From Kondoa malvinella (lineage: Eukaryota > Basidiomycota > Agaricostilbomycetes > Agaricostilbales > Kondoaceae), in assembly GCA_039545315.1 (NCBI GenBank), contig BCIM01000011.1, positions 682,001-746,000 of the forward strand: a stretch of DNA of 64,000 nt, given 5' to 3'. The position numbers were made by a program, and so were the translations under genes. Positions 11,340 through 22,812 of the stretch are shown piece after piece. Each line of letters begins with the position of its first letter. The first letter of the stretch is position 1. The notes beneath the pieces are model-generated. The model did no database searches and was not told the DNA's origin. It worked only from the letters and a program-made list of their open reading frames with translations.

Positions 11340-11810
11340 GCTGACGTTGTCCTAGAAGTCAATATGTCAAGCAACCGCATGCAGTGGCACATCCCAGTGT
11401 CGGCCATGTGGACACGAAGGCACATCTCTTCTGCACTGGAATGAACGAATGACAAGCTCGAGAGGCGATGAATTCAAGTGCAACGATCAAGCTCTTATCT
11501 CGACACAAAATGTACGTGACGGTGCCAATTTTTCCGATCGGAGGTCTCATCTGATCCACTCCTGTAGTCTGTTCCATCTACAGAGACCTTTACAGCGCCT
11601 TCAATGAGCGCAACATAATGGTCATGTGGCGAGGCCTGAGTACTGGAATCCCTTGATCTGTCGCGATTTTGGCACAGTATAGCACAATCAGTAGAACTTC
11701 ATAGTAACCTGTACTTGCCAAACAGAGAAAGGGCATATTTTGAATTGTCTCAGCCAGACGTCTGCGACAGCTTTGACCTCCGACCACCTTGTGCATTTCA
11801 AGGCAGAACA
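11340..11810 (-). other. Possible small cupin-like gene or fragment
   Basis: The minus strand holds phrases typical of a cupin_2 beta-barrel: SPHDHYVALIEGAVKVSVDG (11580-11660) and, in other frames further on, AEEMCLRVHMADTGM. I could not join them into one frame with confident introns, so this may be a small multi-exon gene or a decayed one. Metal-binding histidines would be the HDH of the first phrase. Nothing else was recognised in the 11035-11851 gap. Confidence 0.3.
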
Positions 11811-11851
11811 GACAGCCTATTATACCTCTCTGAGAGCAGAACAGATCAAAA

Positions 11852-13108
11852 ATGGCATCCTCAGGTACGTTTGCCGCGACTGACGTGGGCCTTTGACGGC
11901 GCGAGAAATGCTCATGAATTTCCCCTGTGTCTACAGATTACGGTATGTCTGGCCGAATAGCACAGGGCCACGAGCGACGCGCTGATCAGGCTGTCCTCTT
12001 TTCTCTTCCCTTCATTCCTTTACCTTGACGCAAACTCGCAATCCACCTGCTCGGTCCTGCGCTATGTTTGCTCCTATCCTCAACTCGTCTCTCTGACCCT
12101 GTCTCGCTGTACAGACTTTCTCTTCAAGCTACTGCTCATTGGTGACTCTGGTGTCGGTCAGTATAGTCCCGCTGAGACCTGACAAGTGGTTGAGCTGACT
12201 TTGGGCGTCAAAAAGGCAAATCATGTCTGCTCCTTCGGTTCGCCGACGACACCTACACTGAATCTTACATCTCGACCATCGGTGTTGATTTCAAGATCCG
12301 CACTATCGAACTCGAGGGCAAGACGGTCAAATTGCAGATTGTCAGCGGAATCTAGAGTATATCGGCTTTTGGCTGATCCTCCTGTTCACCCTTCGACAGT
12401 GGGACACAGCAGGACAAGAACGATTCAGGACCATCACTTCGTCATACTGTAGGTCTTGCACGCGCTGTTCAGTGTTCAGCTTTAGACCAGTATTTGGGCA
12501 ACGACAGACCGCGGCGCGCACGGCATCATCGTGGTGTACGACGTAACGGACCAAGACACCTTCTCGAACGTCAAGCAATGGCTCCAGGAAATCGACCGGT
12601 ACGCCACTGAGGGCGTCAACAAGCTCCTCGTTGGCAACAAGAGCGACTTGACCCAGAAGAAGGTCGTCGAATACACTGTTCGTGATGCTGTTGATGCCTC
12701 AATTTCTGTTGATGAGAGATTCGGTGTCTTGCGAACAGGTCGCCAAGGAGTTTGCTGATCAGCTCTCAATTCCATTCTTGGAAACATCAGCGAAGAACGC
12801 AACCAATGTCGAGCAGGCTTTCTTGACCATGGCGAAACAGAGTACGAGTGTCGTACTGCACTTTAAAGCTTTACTGATGCTGCTCGTTCTCCTTTTACAG
12901 TCAAGTGAGTTGCGTGATAGCTGTATGGGAATGCTCTCATTCGCGATTCCCCTTCTTTCAGAGACCGAATGGGCAACTCTACCGTGTCAGGCGGCAACAA
13001 GTCGACCGTTAGCGTCGGCCAGAACGTGGCTACATGTGAGCAGCTTTCTCCGGTCTATCATCTCCATCTCATGCACTGTGTACAGCCTCAACTGGTGGAT
13101 GCTGTTAA
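11852..13108 (+). CDS. YPT1: Rab1-type small GTPase Ypt1
   Basis: Ypt1/Rab1 controls ER-to-Golgi traffic and autophagy as a prenylated, membrane-bound GTP switch. The joined product reads [17 protein letters not shown]-loop GDSGVGKS, effector region [17 protein letters not shown], switch [14 protein letters not shown], base motif NKSDL, SAK box (ETSAKN) and a C-terminal GGCC double-geranylgeranylation signal. About 200 residues, normal for the family. Exons are 11852-11864, 11937-11942 (6 nt), 12115-12156, 12216-12340, 12400-12448, 12508-12677, 12739-12841, 12901-12904 (4 nt), one from 12962, and the last from 13086. The two micro-exons are needed to give DYD at the start and KQIKDRMGN near the end in frame. 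Rab1 and not Sec4/Rab8 is favoured by [13 protein letters not shown] and SSYYRGAHGII. Confidence 0.95.
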
Positions 13109-13378
13109 GCGTCAAACTTGCAGTGGCAGAGTGATGGACTAGTATTAGACTACTTTGGATGCGTGTGACGAAACAGACGAGCTTTTGGGCAGGGACTCAT
13201 TTGGTTGTAAATTGCACGGCGGCTTTCTCTTTCTTTATACATTAGGCTCTATACGTTGCTTGGTCACTAGGAGGAGGAGATAATTTGACCGTCAAGTCGT
13301 CAAGTCAGCTTGGTGTTGTGTGCGACGGCTTGACCTCGATCAACGTCAGACCTTTGCTCCTTTTGATTTCTTCTGAGT

Positions 13379-15270
13379 ATGGCAGCTACTATTATCTCAC
13401 GCAAGCTAGACCTGCTAGGCGACAAAGCCAGGCAGAAGGTGATTCCATGGGATGGCTACGCTCGAGGCGGTCTCCTTTCGACAGGCGATGTTGCGCTAGT
13501 ACAGAAAGTGAGCAATGGCAAGACTGCAGTCGAACTTGATGCAGACAAGGAAGGCTCGACTTATGCCCAACTCTACGTCAAGCTCCTCTCTCTGAACCGC
13601 AACGACACGATTGCCTATGTTCTCGTTCTTATGGGCGACATGATTGCAGGTTCGCCTTGATCTCCATGTGCTGTGTATGGCAGCTCATTCATTCGGGTTG
13701 CGGCGTTCAGACCACGACGAGAGGATCCCGCTGTTCATCCAAGCTAGCCCTTATGACGCTTTGATCCAACTTCTCAACTCTTCAGACGAGTTCATTCGCC
13801 TCAAATCAGCTTCCCTGCTTGCAATCTTCCTCTCGCAAGACCCAGACGCACCGAAATCAAGCATTTGTTCGCTTTACAATGGCCTGAACAAGTTGCTCAA
13901 ACTGTCTGCGCCAGAGGACGATTGGGATTTGGAAGTGCATGGGATTGTCATTCAGGCTTATGCGACTGTCTTCAGGAAGCAGCAGGGTAGACATGAACTC
14001 TGGCGAAGGGAGAAAGAGTCTTCTTCTGACCCGAAAGTCTTTGAAGTGTAAGCCTAACGCATCTTGCGCTTGACGGGAGTTAAAGCCGTGCTTGCGCGTA
14101 CAGACTCATCACCATTCTCAAAGCTGTGGTGCACGGTCTTTCTTCGCAACCAGCCCAAGATCTCAGCTCCAATGGTACACGTTCCGGTACAGCTACACCC
14201 AACACAACCAATTCTACTACCTCAGGCATCTCTTCACCACCACCTCAGCTACAGTATAATCTTGGTCTAGCGTTTTGGATTGCCGCCTATGACAAAGAGA
14301 TCGCTGCCAACCTTGCTTCGTGCGTTTGGGTCGATCAAAGTGTCAATCAAGCTGACTTCTGGCATATCCTAAATTACAGGACGTATACCCAGTTTATTCC
14401 TCTAATGACGGAGCTAGCTCGAAACACAGTCAAGGAGAAGATTGCGCGGATCGTTTTGGCTACTTTCAGGGTTCGTCGTTTTTGCATCGTTCATCAGCAT
14501 AAGCTGATTGCGATTGTTTGACAAACAGAATCTTGTTACCTTAGCACCGGAAGAGAACCTGCCTGTGCTCTTGTCATCTGGGTTACTACCCTTGCTCAGG
14601 CAATTTGCTTCAACCAAGAAATGGTCTGACGAGGAAGTCAAGGAAGATGTCGAATACCTCAAAGAACAGCTGGAAGATGTCAAGAAGGGCTTGACGTCAG
14701 TTCTTTGCTCGTTGTGCATACCCTGGCTCATTCAGTCTGCGACAACAGGACGTTCGATGAGTATGAGCAAGAGGTCGAAAGCGGTTTATTGACATGGTCT
14801 ACACCTACGCATGAAGACGACGAGTTCTGGAGGGAGAATGCGAAAAAGCTAGAAAACAAGGATAAGAAAGTGCTCAAGTGAGTCCGAGAACCAGGTTTCA
14901 GTATGTCGCTAATTCCAGCCCTAATCTTACAGATCTCTACTGGACATTCTCAGGAAAAACAAAGATGCTACACCGTTAGCTATCTCCTGCAATGATCTAG
15001 GTCAGTACATGAAGAACGTCGAGAATGGTAGAAAGTGCGTAGGATATGCTTCGCGCACTCTATCTCGGGCGCTCCAAGGCTCAGAATCTATTGTACAGGA
15101 CCGTAACGGATCTAGGCGGGAAACCACTCGTGATGCAATTGATGACGCATCCCGATCCGGATGTCAAATTCAGAGCTTTGGTCGCGGTGCAGAGGTTAGT
15201 TGTCTTGATCTGCTAGGTGTACTTGGCTGATATCAATGACAGACTGGTCTCGCACACATGGAAAGCCTAG
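13379..15270 (+). CDS. VMA13: V-type H+-ATPase subunit H
   Basis: Subunit H sits at the V1/Vo interface of the vacuolar proton pump and is needed for ATP-driven pumping and for silencing free V1. The product starts MAATIISRKLDLLGDKARQK and runs through the armadillo-like N-domain (LIQLLNSSDEFIRLKSASLL, LYNGLNKLLKL), a middle region (LGLAFWIAAYDKEIA, LARNTVKEKIARIVLATFR) and the C-domain (TWSTPTHEDDEFWRENAKKL, DATPLAISCNDLGQYMK, VMQLMTHPDPDVKFRALVAV). About 480 residues, as expected. A Ser/Thr/Pro/Asn insertion (GTRSGTATPNTTNSTTSG) lies between the domains. The last short exon encodes LVSHTWKA and the stop at 15268. Several short introns interrupt it; all joins needed are canonical. Confidence 0.92.
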
Positions 15271-15416
15271 AGAGTGCTCTTTTCGGTCGTATTGTATATT
15301 TGCAAGGCATCGCGTGTGCACGTAATCCGTTTTCAATCATTTGTATTCCCGAGTACACTTGCTCTCCATGCTCTCTTCTGCTACAAAGATCGTGCATGAG
15401 CCTAGATTAACAATTG

Positions 15417-16839
15417 CTACCCGTAAAGTTTTGTCCTGCTGTAAACGCTATCGTCATCCAAGCGCATGTACGTTTCCGCACTCGACAGCTTTCCCTTCTT
15501 CGTCTTGAACTCGTACATCCTCGCTCCTCTTTCCTTTGAGTTCTCTGTGCTGTAACCTCCGTAGCCCGTATGTCTGGCAAAAGCAATCCTGTACTTGTTT
15601 TCCGCCCGTTCGACCCAGTTGTTACCATGATTATGCGTGCAGATGATAGTCAGCTTCAGCAGCAAGCTCAGGGTAAGACCACTTATCCCATAGTTAGAGC
15701 CAATAGATTCGAGCCGTCCGAACCACCCAATATCTGCGTGACGGCGTTCCAAAATGGCAAATCCGCTTCATTCACATTGTAAAAGCTGTTCTTCCCTTGT
15801 ACGTCCACGGCATCATCATTAATCGCATTGAAGCGCGCAGTAGATTCTTGTAATGCTTTGACCGGCGAAGGTGGAAGGTGGACAAAAGTCAATGCAGGAG
15901 GAAGGAAACCGTATTTCTGCTTGATCCCTGCAGCTTCCGATTCGACCCAAGTAGCTACCTTCGGGTCCACCCAAGCTCGAGTTTGCCATGGAGTATCGGC
16001 AACGCCGGCATTCGGTAGACTATAACAGCTAGAGCGCGAGTCGAAAAGCCATAAAATGAGGACCGGTGGACCACCCTTCTGCGCAAATATTGGAATCACA
16101 GATTGGAAGACGCCCATTGGATCGTCGGAGCTATCTTGGGGTGCTTGGGTCTTGCTCAAAGATGCGTAGTGTTCCTTCTCATAGTCATAGAGAGACTTGT
16201 GAGTGACGTTGTAGGAGTTGTCGTGATTGCCATAGATTGTAGCGAAGGGCAGTTGTCGCTCGACAGTCGGGTGTAAGATTTGGTCGAGGTAAGCTGTGCT
16301 GTTTTCGTAAAAAGTGTTCTCGCCTGTGATTTGATCGCCGCCAAAGACTCTGTATGACGAAACAAGGTTGAGCGACGCTCTGTAGGAAGAAGTGAAGGAC
16401 CTACACGAAATTTGGCTCTTCGATCGTGAGGATGCGATGCATCAGCTTCTGACTCTTCTGATCCTATGGTCGTACATGAGCATAGGGCAGTGCTTTGATC
16501 CAAAGCCTTTCTCACCGCCTTGGTCCCCCATTCGGCATACGAAAGATCACCGTTGCGTTCTCCGAAATGCAAATCTGTGAAGACATTCAGCATTGGCATT
16601 GAGATGGTCAGAGGCGATTCACCGGAAAAGAGGGCTATCTTCATGCTGTCACCGGACATAACGAGGCCATCCTTCGTATCGTCAGACAGGACCTTGTTGG
16701 TCAGAGGTCGCAGGAGTAGCGACTTCGCAGTCTCGGGGGCCAGAAGAAAGACGAAAGCAGCGAGAGACAAGGCTGCAAAAAGCAAAAGATGAGTTGTCAT
16801 GCGCGTGATGCTCGAGCGAGCATTCTTTGCGGACTCCAT
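15417..16839 (-). CDS. Dcr2/PAP29-type metallophosphoesterase, membrane-anchored
   Basis: The calcineurin-like phosphoesterase pattern is present in order: DLHFGE (metal site 1), GGDQITGENTF, IYGNHDN, then HNHGNNW and TGYGGY at the C-terminus. ENTFYENSTAYLDQ and FARHTGYGGY are typical of the fungal Dcr2 / plant PAP29 branch of uncharacterised or dephosphorylation enzymes. Starting at ATG 16839 (MESAKNARSSITRM) the N-terminus has one hydrophobic span (THLLLFAALSLAAFVFLLA), so the enzyme is likely a type II membrane or secreted protein. In yeast DCR2 dephosphorylates Ire1 and Sic1; whether that applies here is inference. Exon joins around 16330-16470 and 15650-15720 are approximate. A longer upstream frame to 17259 is judged non-coding. 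Confidence 0.82.
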
Positions 16840-17840
16840 GAGCGGAGAGTTGTAGTTGTTCTTCAACACTTCAGAGGGCTTGCGACAACGCATCATGGGG
16901 AGCATGATGGATAAGAGAAGAGACCTGAAAGCCGAACTAGAACTGGACACCGCCCAACATACATGGACGAAGACACGAAGGGCTGGCAATTCGAGCACTC
17001 GATGGACAGCCAGACGCCCTGCGATGCCCTCGGTACTGCACACAGATAAGCGGGCAGCGGTATCGTCTGGCCTCAGAGGAAGCAAGCGGCAATCCAATGT
17101 CGGCGTTGGCGCGCGGTCGACGGACACTTCTTTGTACAGGAAGCCCATTACGATTGCTCTTGTTCTCCTCGCTTCTCTTTCGTGTTCCTTGTCTCCACTG
17201 AAATCAAACCTCCTCCTCCAGCGACATGCTCGCTTTCTGCCATTTGCGCGGCAGCTCATGCCATCATGGTAATCAGCTATCGCTATACTTCCCGCTGGCT
17301 AGTCTATCGCCGCCTGTACGCCATCTGTTTGGCGGGTTTCGTAGGCGCCTGTCTACCATACCTGCTTCCCGCACGCTTCCTCGCGTACTCGCTGTAAGCG
17401 GCAGAAGGGTGTTATCTAAGTTCAGTTCAATTTCGTCGGAAGACGAATTCGTGTCATTATGAAGAGCTTCTCTTTGATTTTGTGTTGCGAATATCGTCTA
17501 TGTCTCTTCTTCACTCCCCCCTTATCAGTTCTTCTCGGTCTTGCAATCCGCTGAAGGCGCAGTTGTCATCCATCAGTTTGACTTTTCTTCTTCAGTGTTT
17601 GAGGACAGCGGTCTTGCTCTGCTCGTGAGCCTCAACCTTAGAGCAGCAACGATGGTACCAGCTAGGTATATGATTGACTACTCGGACGTACGGCCGCGAT
17701 GGTTGATTCCCTTTATCACCTTTCGGGCTATTCTCGAAAGAGTCTTCGGACCACGCTTCTTTACGCACGACCAGCTTCAGCTCTAGCAACATATAAACTC
17801 GAGCCGACGTATTACCACCACGGCCATCAATAACATAGTC
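16840..17840. other. Long intergenic stretch
   Basis: About 1 kb between the divergent phosphoesterase gene and the gene at 17841. The minus frame here is a fortuitous extension without domains. Plus frames such as 17272-17397 are short and hydrophobic but unsupported. CT-rich tracts at 17150-17230 and 17490-17600 fit promoter or 5' leader sequence. Confidence 0.4.
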
Positions 17841-18308
17841 ATGCCGCCTGCTACGCCCAGCGCAATCCAGCCAGCGCATATTGAAGTTAAAACATCTACT
17901 CAGGCGGCTCTTGATAAGAATTTCATTTCTGCTCATCGCCAAAGCGGGAAAGGAAAATCGGAATGGCCAGGATATGAATATGCGAATGATCAGCAGCAGC
18001 AGCCAAGAGGCGGTACATCAACTCATACTTCGAGAACCCCTACGCCTCCTAAGCTGCTCAGTCGCGTCAATAGCGCTCCTCATAAGCCGGAGGCGTATGT
18101 TTCTTATCCGAACAATCTCGCCAGAAGGAGCACCGAAGCCGCGCTTGCAGGTCAGGGAGCGAGAGGCAAGACCGTGGAAGAGCTAAGGGCGGAGGTAGCT
18201 GAAAGACGCAAGGACGCTCGTAACGCCGCGGCCGTTGCAGCAGATAATGAGCTTGATGCCGTGTTGAAGAGGATGGACCAAAATCATTATTCAACTGGAG
18301 CCAAGTGA
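17841..18308 (+). CDS. Small uncharacterised protein, basic and coiled-coil at C-terminus
   Basis: A single 155-codon frame without introns, which is unusual for this window. The N-terminus is low in complexity (NDQQQQPRGGTSTHTSRTP) and the C-terminal third is a predicted charged helix (KTVEELRAEVAERRKDARN). No domain recognised. The composition suggests an intrinsically disordered protein with a short helical tail. The start ATG 17841 is the first in the frame. Confidence 0.55.
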   Translation: MPPATPSAIQPAHIEVKTSTQAALDKNFISAHRQSGKGKSEWPGYEYANDQQQQPRGGTSTHTSRTPTPPKLLSRVNSAPHKPEAYVSYPNNLARRSTEAALAGQGARGKTVEELRAEVAERRKDARNAAAVAADNELDAVLKRMDQNHYSTGAK

Positions 18309-18611
18309 GACCAGAGCAGAAGCATAAACATTGTAGATAGAAATCTTTTCCGAAGTAACCACGATAGAAGCAGTACAGAACGAGACAGCAGATTTAGATC
18401 GAAACGTCATCGAAGAGTCACGAAGGGAAGGTGACCTCGAGAGCTCGGCCTAGCTCTTCGCACTGGCAAAGTGAGACAGGGTTAGCCGCAAGCGAGCAGA
18501 AACTTGAGAAGAGGCAAGAGTCCTCGATCGGTCCTTGCATGAGCGCCTTGACGAGCTATCTGACGCCTTCCACTTCAACTTCGCCATTATCCCGAATGAC
18601 CCAGAAAAAAT
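18309..18611. other. Short gap between convergent genes
   Basis: About 300 bp separating the 17841 plus-strand gene from the end of the small minus-strand gene at 18612. No gene, RNA or repeat seen. Confidence 0.4.
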
Positions 18612-18912
18612 CTACCTCTCGCCTGTACTTCCTTTCGCCTCTTCCTCATCATGCTCTGCCATAGTCCGAGCAATAGCTTTGGCCTCCTGACAATCATCGT
18701 CACTGTATGGTTTTAGGCCTGCCAAATTGTCAGATATACCGGATTTGCGCAGTGATTGAGTTCACCGAAACAGTGCATAAAGTCAGTCCAGCTGCCATAC
18801 GCTTTGACTACCTTCTTTTCGCCAGCAGTCAGAGGTGTTTCTAGTCAGCAATTCGATCAGTGATATACATACGCGAGGAGAAATACGCACGAAGTGCATC
18901 AGTTGCTGGCAT
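18612..18912 (-). CDS. Conserved-looking 67-residue small protein, three exons
   Basis: Hand-joined from three exons: MPATDALQ (22-nt exon 1, donor GTGCGT), then TPLTAGEKKVVKAYGSWTDF and MHCFG, then LKPYSDDDCQEAKAIARTMA and an acidic, polar tail ending in GSTGER. Both introns have good donors, acceptors and branch sites, and all three exons join in one frame with stop at 18612-18614. The pattern (L-T-x-x-E/K, GxWTxFM, GLKPxxxxDxxEAKAI) resembles a family of tiny conserved hypothetical proteins in basidiomycetes, as I remember them; the function is unknown. It would be missed by ORF calling because no exon exceeds about 110 nt. Confidence 0.65.
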
Positions 18913-19237
18913 TGTCACAAACAAGGTGGTGGGGACAGATTAAGAGGACAAAAGCGGCTCAAAAGCGGTCAAAGCCGCAAGAAGAAAGACAACTTTGTAT
19001 CTTCGCGGTATGCATAAGTAATCCGTATAGCGGAGTTCAATACTAGGAAGACAGATGGGAACATAGTGCCCTGATTGCCTCAGCTGCAGGCATAACGATA
19101 TGGGAATTGGCAGGAACGCGAACAAGGTGCGGTATGAATTTGCGCAGGCAAGACAGTGACAAGGCAATGCAGAAGCGAAAACAGCATAGCATAGCCGTCG
19201 TTCATCGATGAGGGTAGCTTGTCCTTTCTCGACGAGG

Positions 19238-21590
19238 ATGTCGACCATGAAACCCTCTCTGAAGCGAAGCAGCAGCAAGACAGAGCTCTCAACACCAGCT
19301 GCATCCAAACTGCAGCGTACACGGACGCCTTCAAGCAGTGCCATGGTTTCGCGAGCTAATGATCGCTTGACGTCTATTTCGTTCGAACAAGAGCGCAGGC
19401 GGCTACAAAGCCAGTTGAGCAACTCGGAAGTGACGCTGGCTGAATGCGAGCAGCGAGTAAGACTAGCCGAGTCGAAAGTCAGCGAGAGGGATGCGAGGAT
19501 AGCGAGATTGGAGAAAGATAGAGCTGCTTTGGCTGAACGAGAGGCCGAGCGAAGGGAGGACAGGGCAGAAGCTGCTAATGAAGCTTGGGCTAACGAGAAG
19601 GTCCGCGCTATAGGCCCTTATTTTGATTTCTGGTTGAATACCGATTGTATGCAGGCGCAACTCATCTCGCAAGCCAACAACTTGCAAGCCGCTCTAGAAG
19701 ACTTGCAAGACTCTCATGACAACTTGGAAACTTTACATCGTCAATTAGCTCATTCCTCTTCTTTGCTTGAAGCCAAAGTCGATTCTCTAACGCAAACAAA
19801 CAATGACCTCCAATCTGCTCTTGATCAATCCAACAACACTTTGCACACTACCCGGACCTCTCTATCCGAGCTACAAACAAAGTACGCCGATATAGAAGCT
19901 CGTCCTCAGCCTACCGCATCGACCGATACCGAATTCATCAAAGCCGAACTAACACGGCAAATCACCCATCTGAAATCATTGGAAGCTGCCAATGCTCGTC
20001 TTACGCGCGAGAACAGTGTACTGAAGCAAAGAGACCTTGATCTAAACATATTGAAAGAAGAAAAACAATCCCTCGTTGTGAAGCTGAAAGCTACTGAAGG
20101 TCTCAGGCGAGAATTAGCAGAGACTGAATCTGAAGTGCGCGAATTGATGAAGGAGAAAGAAGAATGGACTGCGTATCTTGATGGAGGTGAAAGTCCGAGG
20201 GATGTCAGCAAGTGTTTGGCGAAAGAGCGAGTGGGGAATGCAGGGCTGGAAGAGCGATTGGGTGAGATGCAGAGGGGGTACAAGATAAGGGATGAGGTTA
20301 TTGCTGAGCTTGAAGAGCGGGTGGATGAGCTTGAAGAGCTAGTCAGAAAGCTGAAGGAAGACAAGGGCAAGTTGAATGTCTCCGTGAGGGGACTGTCCAA
20401 CCAAGTCGGCTTGCTTGAAAAGGAGCGTGACTTTTTGAAGACTCAATTGGTGTGTTTATTTCTCCCGTTCAACGAGACCGAGCTAATGCATGAACAGCAC
20501 ACTTACTCTATCGAAGAAAATCAGCTCATGTCGCCCGAAATGTACGATGCGCATAAATCAGAAAGGATCTCTCAATTGGAAGAACTGCTTTCCGTACATC
20601 AATCCGAATTGAGCGAGGCTGGAAAAGAGCAAGATCGACTAAGAGGCATGTTGGAAGTCGCTGGCGGGAACACGACCCGGCTTGAAGACAATGAGGACGA
20701 TACAGCCAGCAGCGCCAAGGTCAAGCAGTCTGCGAAAGAGATGTTGCGCGTAAATGCGGCTCTGCTTGAAGGTAGGCCGATTCATGCTGTGAACCTTCTA
20801 GATCTCAATTTGTCTTCGCGGCTACAGAAATCCAAGAGCTACAAGACAGCAACTCACTCCTGCATAGAGATGTCGAATCGCTCGATATTCAGGTAGACCG
20901 ACTGCAAGAGCAATTAGGCACAGGCGCTTTCAACCCAGCTACCACTCGCGTACTGTCCTTCAAAGACAACCCCGCTTCCCTCGATCTGGCCATCCGCACA
21001 GAAACCATCGACGGGCTCAGAAAGGAAAACGCAGCTTTACTAGAACAGGTTGATAAACTCAAACAATCTCGCGTAGTGGAAGAATCGGAAGACAAAGAAG
21101 AGACTGTGCCTCGAGCGACGTATGATAATGCGGTACTAGCGACGCAGCAGGCGAATGAGGAACTGGCTCAGCTGCAGAAAGCGAAAATGAGACTGGCTGA
21201 AGCGTTCAGGACGAAAGCTCAGGAGATGCGCGAATCTGTTTCTGCTTTGCTTGGAGTATATTATCTATTCTATATCTACGATACTTGTCTAATGTCCTTT
21301 GATAGTACCGCTTGGATCTACGAGATGGAGGCCGAATTCGATTGACGTCCGTCTTTGCCCATTCCTCGGCGCATCATCTCTTGTTCGATCCTGCTCCGAC
21401 TGCGGAAGGTGAGGCAAAGAGCAAGGAGCTTGTACTGGTCGGCGACGGTGAAGGCATGAGCGATGCGGAGAAGAGATCATTTCAATTCTGGATAGCGGAT
21501 CGAAAGTCGATACCTTGCTTCTTGGCTAGTCTACTCTTGGAGCACTATGAGAATGCCACGGTTAGTTTTGCTTACAGGATGCGAAGATGA
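19238..21590 (+). CDS. MAD1: Spindle assembly checkpoint protein Mad1
   Basis: Mad1 is the coiled-coil kinetochore and nuclear-pore protein that converts Mad2 during the spindle checkpoint. The product is almost entirely heptad-rich (SFEQERRRLQSQLSN, LAESKVSERDARIARLEKDR, LRRELAETESEVRELM), and the C-terminus has the family's conserved region: TIDGLRKENAALLEQV, RLAEAFRTKAQEMRESV, SALLG, then the RWD-like tail LRDGGRIRLTSVFA, LLFDPAPT and SIPCFLASLLLEHYENAT. About 730 residues, near the yeast length. The start is taken as MSTMKPSLKRSSSK at 19238; an in-frame ATG lies at 19208. A 57-nt intron with donor at about 20773 restores frame after the long first part, and one interrupts between SALLG and the RWD tail. 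Confidence 0.88.
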
Positions 21591-21673
21591 TGGAAGCTTA
21601 CTTCAATTAAAGCGCGGAGGGAAATTCGCCTCTTTTGTCAAAGGTTGAAACCGATGCCCGGAACGCAAAGAAC

Positions 21674-22681
21674 CTATCCAAACGCTCTTTCCAATTGACT
21701 GTAGATGGCGAAGATCAACGCTGAAGATGGTGCACTCCTCAACACTGTCACGCCGCAACCGCTGTACAACCCTCTCATGCCGCGATGACTCCAGATCTCT
21801 TTGCCAGTGTTGATGAAGCTCTTTGGCGTCTTGCCCAACTCTTCCGCCGTCTGGATAGTACTCTTGATGCTGTCAGCAGGGAAGAACAAGACTGTATAAC
21901 CAGTTCCAGCAGCCGCTCCTCCCAACATGAATTCACCCGTTGATAAATCCTTCTTCGTCGCTCCTACACCTCTTCTCGCTACAAAAGCCCGAATGGCCAG
22001 TTCAAACGATAAGAACCAAGCCATTCCACCACCAACTTCTCTCAAGAATGTGCCTGTTTGACCCAACCACAAGCCTGTAAAGCCTTTCGCTCTGATCGTC
22101 TGTCGGATGAGCGAGATTGGACCCGGTACATCTACCGCAGCGGAAGGATGAAGCATCTGAACTTGCATCCGGCATTTGATCAATTCGACCGGCGTCAAGA
22201 CGTAAGAAACAGCTGCTCCTGCGCCTGCGCTTGCTAGTAATAGTTGAGAGAGCGGTCTAGCTTGTTCTGGTGGGTGATTGGGAGAGATCAGGTGTTGCAA
22301 TTGGTTATAGACGACAAAGAGGGTCGCGTTTTCTGCCATCGCGCCTATGACGGGCATGGATAGACCCTGTTGATTTCATTCAATCAATGCAGATCTGTTG
22401 TGCGAGGAAGACGTACGCGATAGAGGCCTAGTATACCTTCCTTACGAGCTGTTGATAGAAAGCAGTCGACAGGTCCTTTCCATTGTAACGGTTTGTTGTA
22501 ATCCTGCGATTGCAAGCGGACTTTGACCAGATCCAGTGGATGCTGTGCGGCGCCCAATCAGGCTATGCTATGTGTTCCAAGCTGGAAATGACGGACTTCG
22601 TATATTTTGGCAATCATGCCCGCGAACTGCCTGAGGATCAGCTGGGGACCACATAGAAGAGGAGCAGGCATACCGATCCAT
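21674..22681 (-). CDS. ORT1: Mitochondrial ornithine carrier
   Basis: A mitochondrial carrier family member with three repeats and P-x-D/E-x-x-K/R signatures: HPLDLVKVRLQ, TPVELIKCRMQVQ and FPADSIKSTIQTAEE. It matches yeast Ort1/Arg11 closely (SMPVIGAMAENATLFVVYNQ-type start of repeat 2, GLWLGQTGTFLREVGGGMAW). Ort1 exports ornithine from the matrix for arginine synthesis. The model begins at ATG 22681 with an 8-nt exon (M-D-R), a 43-nt intron, then QFAGMIAKIYE, a 54-nt intron and HPLDLVKVRLQSQ. This last intron removes an apparent in-frame TGA at about 22560. The N-terminus is short; an extra upstream exon cannot be excluded. It is divergent from the ARL5 gene, 131 bp away. Confidence 0.87.
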
Positions 22682-22812
22682 AGCCAACATCCCTCCAGGC
22701 TCTATCGCTTGCCATTGACCCGTTCGACTCGTTGCTGCTGGCCAAGCCGCTTCTCGACGATCAACAACCGTCGGGCGCCCTCTACACTCTTCTACGCGTT
22801 TTCAGATCACTG

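Noticed and set aside
16840..17259. Long minus-strand open frame extending the phosphoesterase to 367 codons
   Set aside because: The added part is Arg/Leu-rich without domains and lies upstream of a good membrane-anchor start; it is probably leader or promoter.
22545..22600. Apparent in-frame TGA in the N-terminal part of ORT1
   Set aside because: A 54-nt GT..AG intron removes it and joins AGMIAKIYE to HPLDLVKVRLQ, exactly as the family requires.
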